64,000 bases of DNA from the NCBI GenBank assembly GCA_946480465.1, contig CAMLJY010000008.1:1-64000 (forward strand). The letters are read 5' to 3'. A program made the translations under genes and the position numbers. The DNA is from an uncultured Burkholderiales bacterium (GTDB lineage Bacteria > Pseudomonadota > Gammaproteobacteria > Burkholderiales > Burkholderiaceae). Shown piece after piece: positions 61,831 to 64,000 of this stretch. Position 1 is the stretch's first letter. Each line of letters begins with the position of its first letter. The notes beneath the pieces are model-generated. The model saw only the letters and a list, made by a program, of their open reading frames with translations. It was not told the origin of the DNA and ran no database searches.

Positions 61831-62395
61831 GGCGAACCCGGCGGGCCGCGCCGCACCCGCCCAGCCGAGCGCGCTGGATGCCAACCGGCTCGGCGCACTC
61901 TGGGCCACGCTGGACCGCGCACTGTCCGCCACGCTGGGGGACGACTCGCCCTCCAGCGCCGCCATCCTGCTGTGGTTGCACCACTGGGCGCCGATCGGCG
62001 TGGTCGAACTGGCGCGGGTGGTGGGGCTGACGCAGCCGGCCTGCACCCGGGCGCTGGACAAGCTGGTCGGGCGCGGCCTGGTCGAGCGCACGATGCTCAG
62101 CGGCAAGGAGGTGCGGCTGTCGCCGACCCCGCGCGGCCGGGCGCAGGCGCGCCGGCTGCTGCAGCGGCGGCAGCAGGCCTGCGGCGCGCTGCTGCAGGCC
62201 CTGTCGACCGACGAGCAGGCGCAGTTCGCCCGCCTGGCGAGCAAGCTGCTGCAGGCCCCGGTGACCGATCGCGCCTACGCGCGAACGGTGTGCCGCTTCT
62301 GCGACCACGCGGTCTGCGATGGCCCGGCCTGCCCCATCGGCTGCCGCGCCACGGCGCTGGAACAGGCGGCCGCCGCGCCGCCCGCGTCTACTTGA
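61808..62395 (+). CDS. MarR-family regulator with C-terminal cysteine cluster
   Basis: A 195-residue protein with a MarR winged helix: GVVELARVVGLTQPACTRAL, DKLVGRGLVERTMLSGKEVR and LSPTPRGRAQARRLL (wing). Unusually, the C-terminus carries CRFCDHAVCDGPACPIGC, six cysteines and a histidine in 18 residues, suggesting a zinc or iron-sulfur site or a redox switch. ATG 61808 lies inside the upstream gene. It probably autoregulates the operon through the dyad at 61188-61214. Its last 8 bp overlap the end of the convergent uspA gene. Confidence 0.82.
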   Translation: MPKTRSSEANPAGRAAPAQPSALDANRLGALWATLDRALSATLGDDSPSSAAILLWLHHWAPIGVVELARVVGLTQPACTRALDKLVGRGLVERTMLSGKEVRLSPTPRGRAQARRLLQRRQQACGALLQALSTDEQAQFARLASKLLQAPVTDRAYARTVCRFCDHAVCDGPACPIGCRATALEQAAAAPPAST

Positions 62396-62822
62396 TCACC
62401 AGCACCGGCACCGGCGACAGCGCCAGCACCTTGGCCGCGACGCTGCCCAGCATCAGCTTGGCGATGCCGCTGCGGCCGTGCGAGCCCATCACGATCAGGT
62501 CGGCCCCGCAGTTGGCCGCCGCATCGACGATGCCGCGCGCGGGCACGTGATCCTCGACCACCAGGGTCTCGACCCGCACGCCGGCTTCCTGCGCCGCGGC
62601 CCGCACCTGGTCGATGCCGCGGGTGCCTTCGGCCCGCACCGCGCTGGTGTAGTCCTGCAGGCCGACGACGTTGGCTTCGCCGATGCCGCTGTACGGGTAG
62701 GTGTCCTGCACGAAGATCACGACGGCGCTGGCGCCGGCCATCTTCGCCAGGGGAATCGCGCGCAGGGCCGCGTCAATGGAGAGTTGGGATCCGTCGGTCG
62801 CCACCAGCATCTTGCTGAACAT
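62388..62822 (-). CDS. Universal stress protein, UspA family
   Basis: A 144-residue single-domain Usp: KMLVATDGSQLSIDAALRAI at the N-terminus and IVMGSHGRSGIAKLMLGSVA near the end. The latter is the GSxGxxG...GS ATP-binding signature (here GSHGRSG-x5-LGS), indicating the ATP-binding class. AAGGAG seven bases before ATG 62822 sets the start. Such proteins help survival under starvation, oxidative and energy stress. It is convergent with the MarR gene and downstream of the homospermidine synthase gene on the same strand. Confidence 0.92.
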   Translation of the reverse strand: MFSKMLVATDGSQLSIDAALRAIPLAKMAGASAVVIFVQDTYPYSGIGEANVVGLQDYTSAVRAEGTRGIDQVRAAAQEAGVRVETLVVEDHVPARGIVDAAANCGADLIVMGSHGRSGIAKLMLGSVAAKVLALSPVPVLVIK

Positions 62823-62955
62823 GCTCTGCTCCTTCCTGAAGTGCTGTCCGGCTGCACGATAAGCCGGGCCTATGCCACTGGCGCCATCATGGTTGCAAGC
62901 CGCCGCGCGCCGATTGACGCAGCGCAAGGCCGGTGCGCCATGGGCTCGGCGGCTC

Positions 62956-64000
62956 TCACACCACGCGGAAGTTGAGGAACTGCCACGGGTCGTCGCGGTC
63001 CAGCCGCTCGGGATAGCGTCCACCGCGGCCGGCCAGCGGCGTCCAGTCGCTGTGCACGCCGACCACCGGGCCCAGGTAAGGATGGATCAGCCGCAGCAGC
63101 TCGTCGTGCGGCAGGTCGTCCGGTTCCAGGATGCCGCGGTCCGGGTGCCGGATCGCCCAGGCCATGCCCGCCAGGATGGGCGCCGCCACCTGCAGCGTGG
63201 TGGCGCTGTTGTCCGGGCACAGCGCCCGCGCCTCGTCGATGGACAGCTGCGAGCCGTACCAGTAGGCGCCGATCGACGGACCCATCAGCAGCACGCCCAG
63301 TTCGTCGTGGCCGCTGACGATGTCGTCGCGCGCGACGGTCTGCATCCGCTGCACGCGCCACTGGCGGCCCGCCAGCTCGTGCAGCGACAGCACCGCATCG
63401 TCACAAGGGTGGTACGCATAGTGCACCGTCGGCCGGTACACCGGATCGCGCGGGTCGCCGACCGCCAGGTGGTCGGCGATGGAGATGGACTCGGCATGCG
63501 TGACCAGGAAGCCGTGGAAAGGCCCCGCCAGCGGCGCCCAGCTGCGCACCCGCGTGGCGGCGCCGGGGCGCTTCAGGAAGATGGCGGCGCGGCAGCCGCC
63601 GTCATGCCGTTCAGCATCGTCGGGAAAGTGGCGTTCGTGCGTGCCCCAGCCCAGCTCGGCCGGCTGCAGCGCCTCGTTGACGAAGCCGCCGACCGACCAG
63701 GTGTTGACGAACTCGTCCGGCCGCTTGCGCTGCACGCGTTGCTGGGTGTCGCGCTCGGCCACGTGGATCACCTGCACGTCCAGCCGCTGGGCCAGCGCCG
63801 CCCAGCCTGCGCGGTCGCCCGGTGGCGGCGTGTCGGCGCCGGCCAGGTTCAGCAGTGCCTGCTTGACCAGCAGTGACACCAGGCCCGGGTTCGCACCCAT
63901 CGTGATCAGCGCGGTCGTGCGGCCTTCGCCATCACGGCGCAGCGCCAGGGCCTGCTCGCGCAGGTGGTAGTTGGTGCGCTCGGACAGCGGCTTGCCGGCG
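62956..64000 (-). CDS. hss: Homospermidine synthase, C-terminal 348 residues (5' end outside window)
   Basis: The frame is open to the window edge; the visible part begins AGKPLSERTNYHLREQALAL. An internal Met (MGANPGLVSLLVKQALLNL) is not the start, since the upstream residues continue the family sequence. Other family features are FVNTWSVGGFVNEALQPAEL, GWGTHERHFP, RSWAPLAGPFHGFLVTHAES and PDNSATTLQVAAPILAGMAW. The enzyme makes sym-homospermidine from two putrescine molecules (or spermidine plus putrescine) using NAD as a prosthetic group, a known alternative to spermidine in some alpha- and betaproteobacteria. Confidence 0.92.
   Translation of the reverse strand, partial: AGKPLSERTNYHLREQALALRRDGEGRTTALITMGANPGLVSLLVKQALLNLAGADTPPPGDRAGWAALAQRLDVQVIHVAERDTQQRVQRKRPDEFVNTWSVGGFVNEALQPAELGWGTHERHFPDDAERHDGGCRAAIFLKRPGAATRVRSWAPLAGPFHGFLVTHAESISIADHLAVGDPRDPVYRPTVHYAYHPCDDAVLSLHELAGRQWRVQRMQTVARDDIVSGHDELGVLLMGPSIGAYWYGSQLSIDEARALCPDNSATTLQVAAPILAGMAWAIRHPDRGILEPDDLPHDELLRLIHPYLGPVVGVHSDWTPLAGRGGRYPERLDRDDPWQFLNFRVV

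Overview
The window is uniformly GC-rich and gene-dense. Its families point to a betaproteobacterium of the order Burkholderiales, probably near the Rubrivivax/Roseateles/Leptothrix group. The evidence is two Bug/TctC-type solute-binding proteins, DUF2917, DUF2788 and DUF2189 proteins, a MetE/MetR pair, and a BchE-type anaerobic bacteriochlorophyll cyclase that suggests a present or ancestral phototroph. This placement is an inference from gene content. No rRNA or tRNA gene, insertion sequence or CRISPR array was found.

Layout. 1-6 kb: the 3' end of fumarylacetoacetase, a lipoprotein, two secreted proteins, a zinc deacylase and a FAD oxidase. 6-15 kb: a defence island with a YjjJ-type HipA kinase followed by a coupled type I restriction operon, hsdR-hsdS-yhcG-hsdM. 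Neighbouring frames overlap by 4 bp, and a DUF1016/YhcG nuclease sits between hsdS and hsdM. 15-22 kb: a YdeI-like protein, a membrane protein, HAF-repeat and NHL-repeat secreted proteins, and glutathione-dependent formaldehyde dehydrogenase. 22-29 kb: a catabolic-looking cluster of two periplasmic binding proteins, an MmgE/PrpD protein, two LysR regulators and an aspartase-family lyase.

29-38 kb: an aldo/keto reductase divergent from its likely AraC regulator, acetoacetyl-CoA synthetase, a SUOX-fold protein, a metallo-beta-lactamase-fold hydrolase behind a MerR-type promoter, the divergent merR coupled to an HD-GYP gene, and an Xre/MbcA-RES toxin-antitoxin pair. 39-47 kb: DUF456, an autoregulated marR-MFS operon, a polysaccharide-lyase-like lipoprotein with long Pro and Pro-Ala linkers, unrecognised envelope proteins and an SDR. 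47-57 kb: a MocR regulator divergent from DUF2917-arfB, a YbhN membrane protein, a second Bug protein, a DUF938 methyltransferase, and metE/metR. 57-64 kb: BchE, DUF2788 and DUF2189 proteins, a hexapeptide-repeat protein coupled to a cysteine-rich MarR regulator, UspA, and homospermidine synthase running off the end.

The most informative non-coding signals are operator-like repeats in divergent or autoregulated promoters: yjjJ, the AraC/AKR pair, merR/MBL, two marR operons, mocR, and metE/metR. Others are three kinds of short tandem repeat, a (CCGGG)7 tract touching the bchE stop, and an inverted duplication of a gene 3' end near 51.7 kb. The least ordinary gene arrangements are the YhcG-containing restriction operon and the MmgE/PrpD-aspartase cluster.
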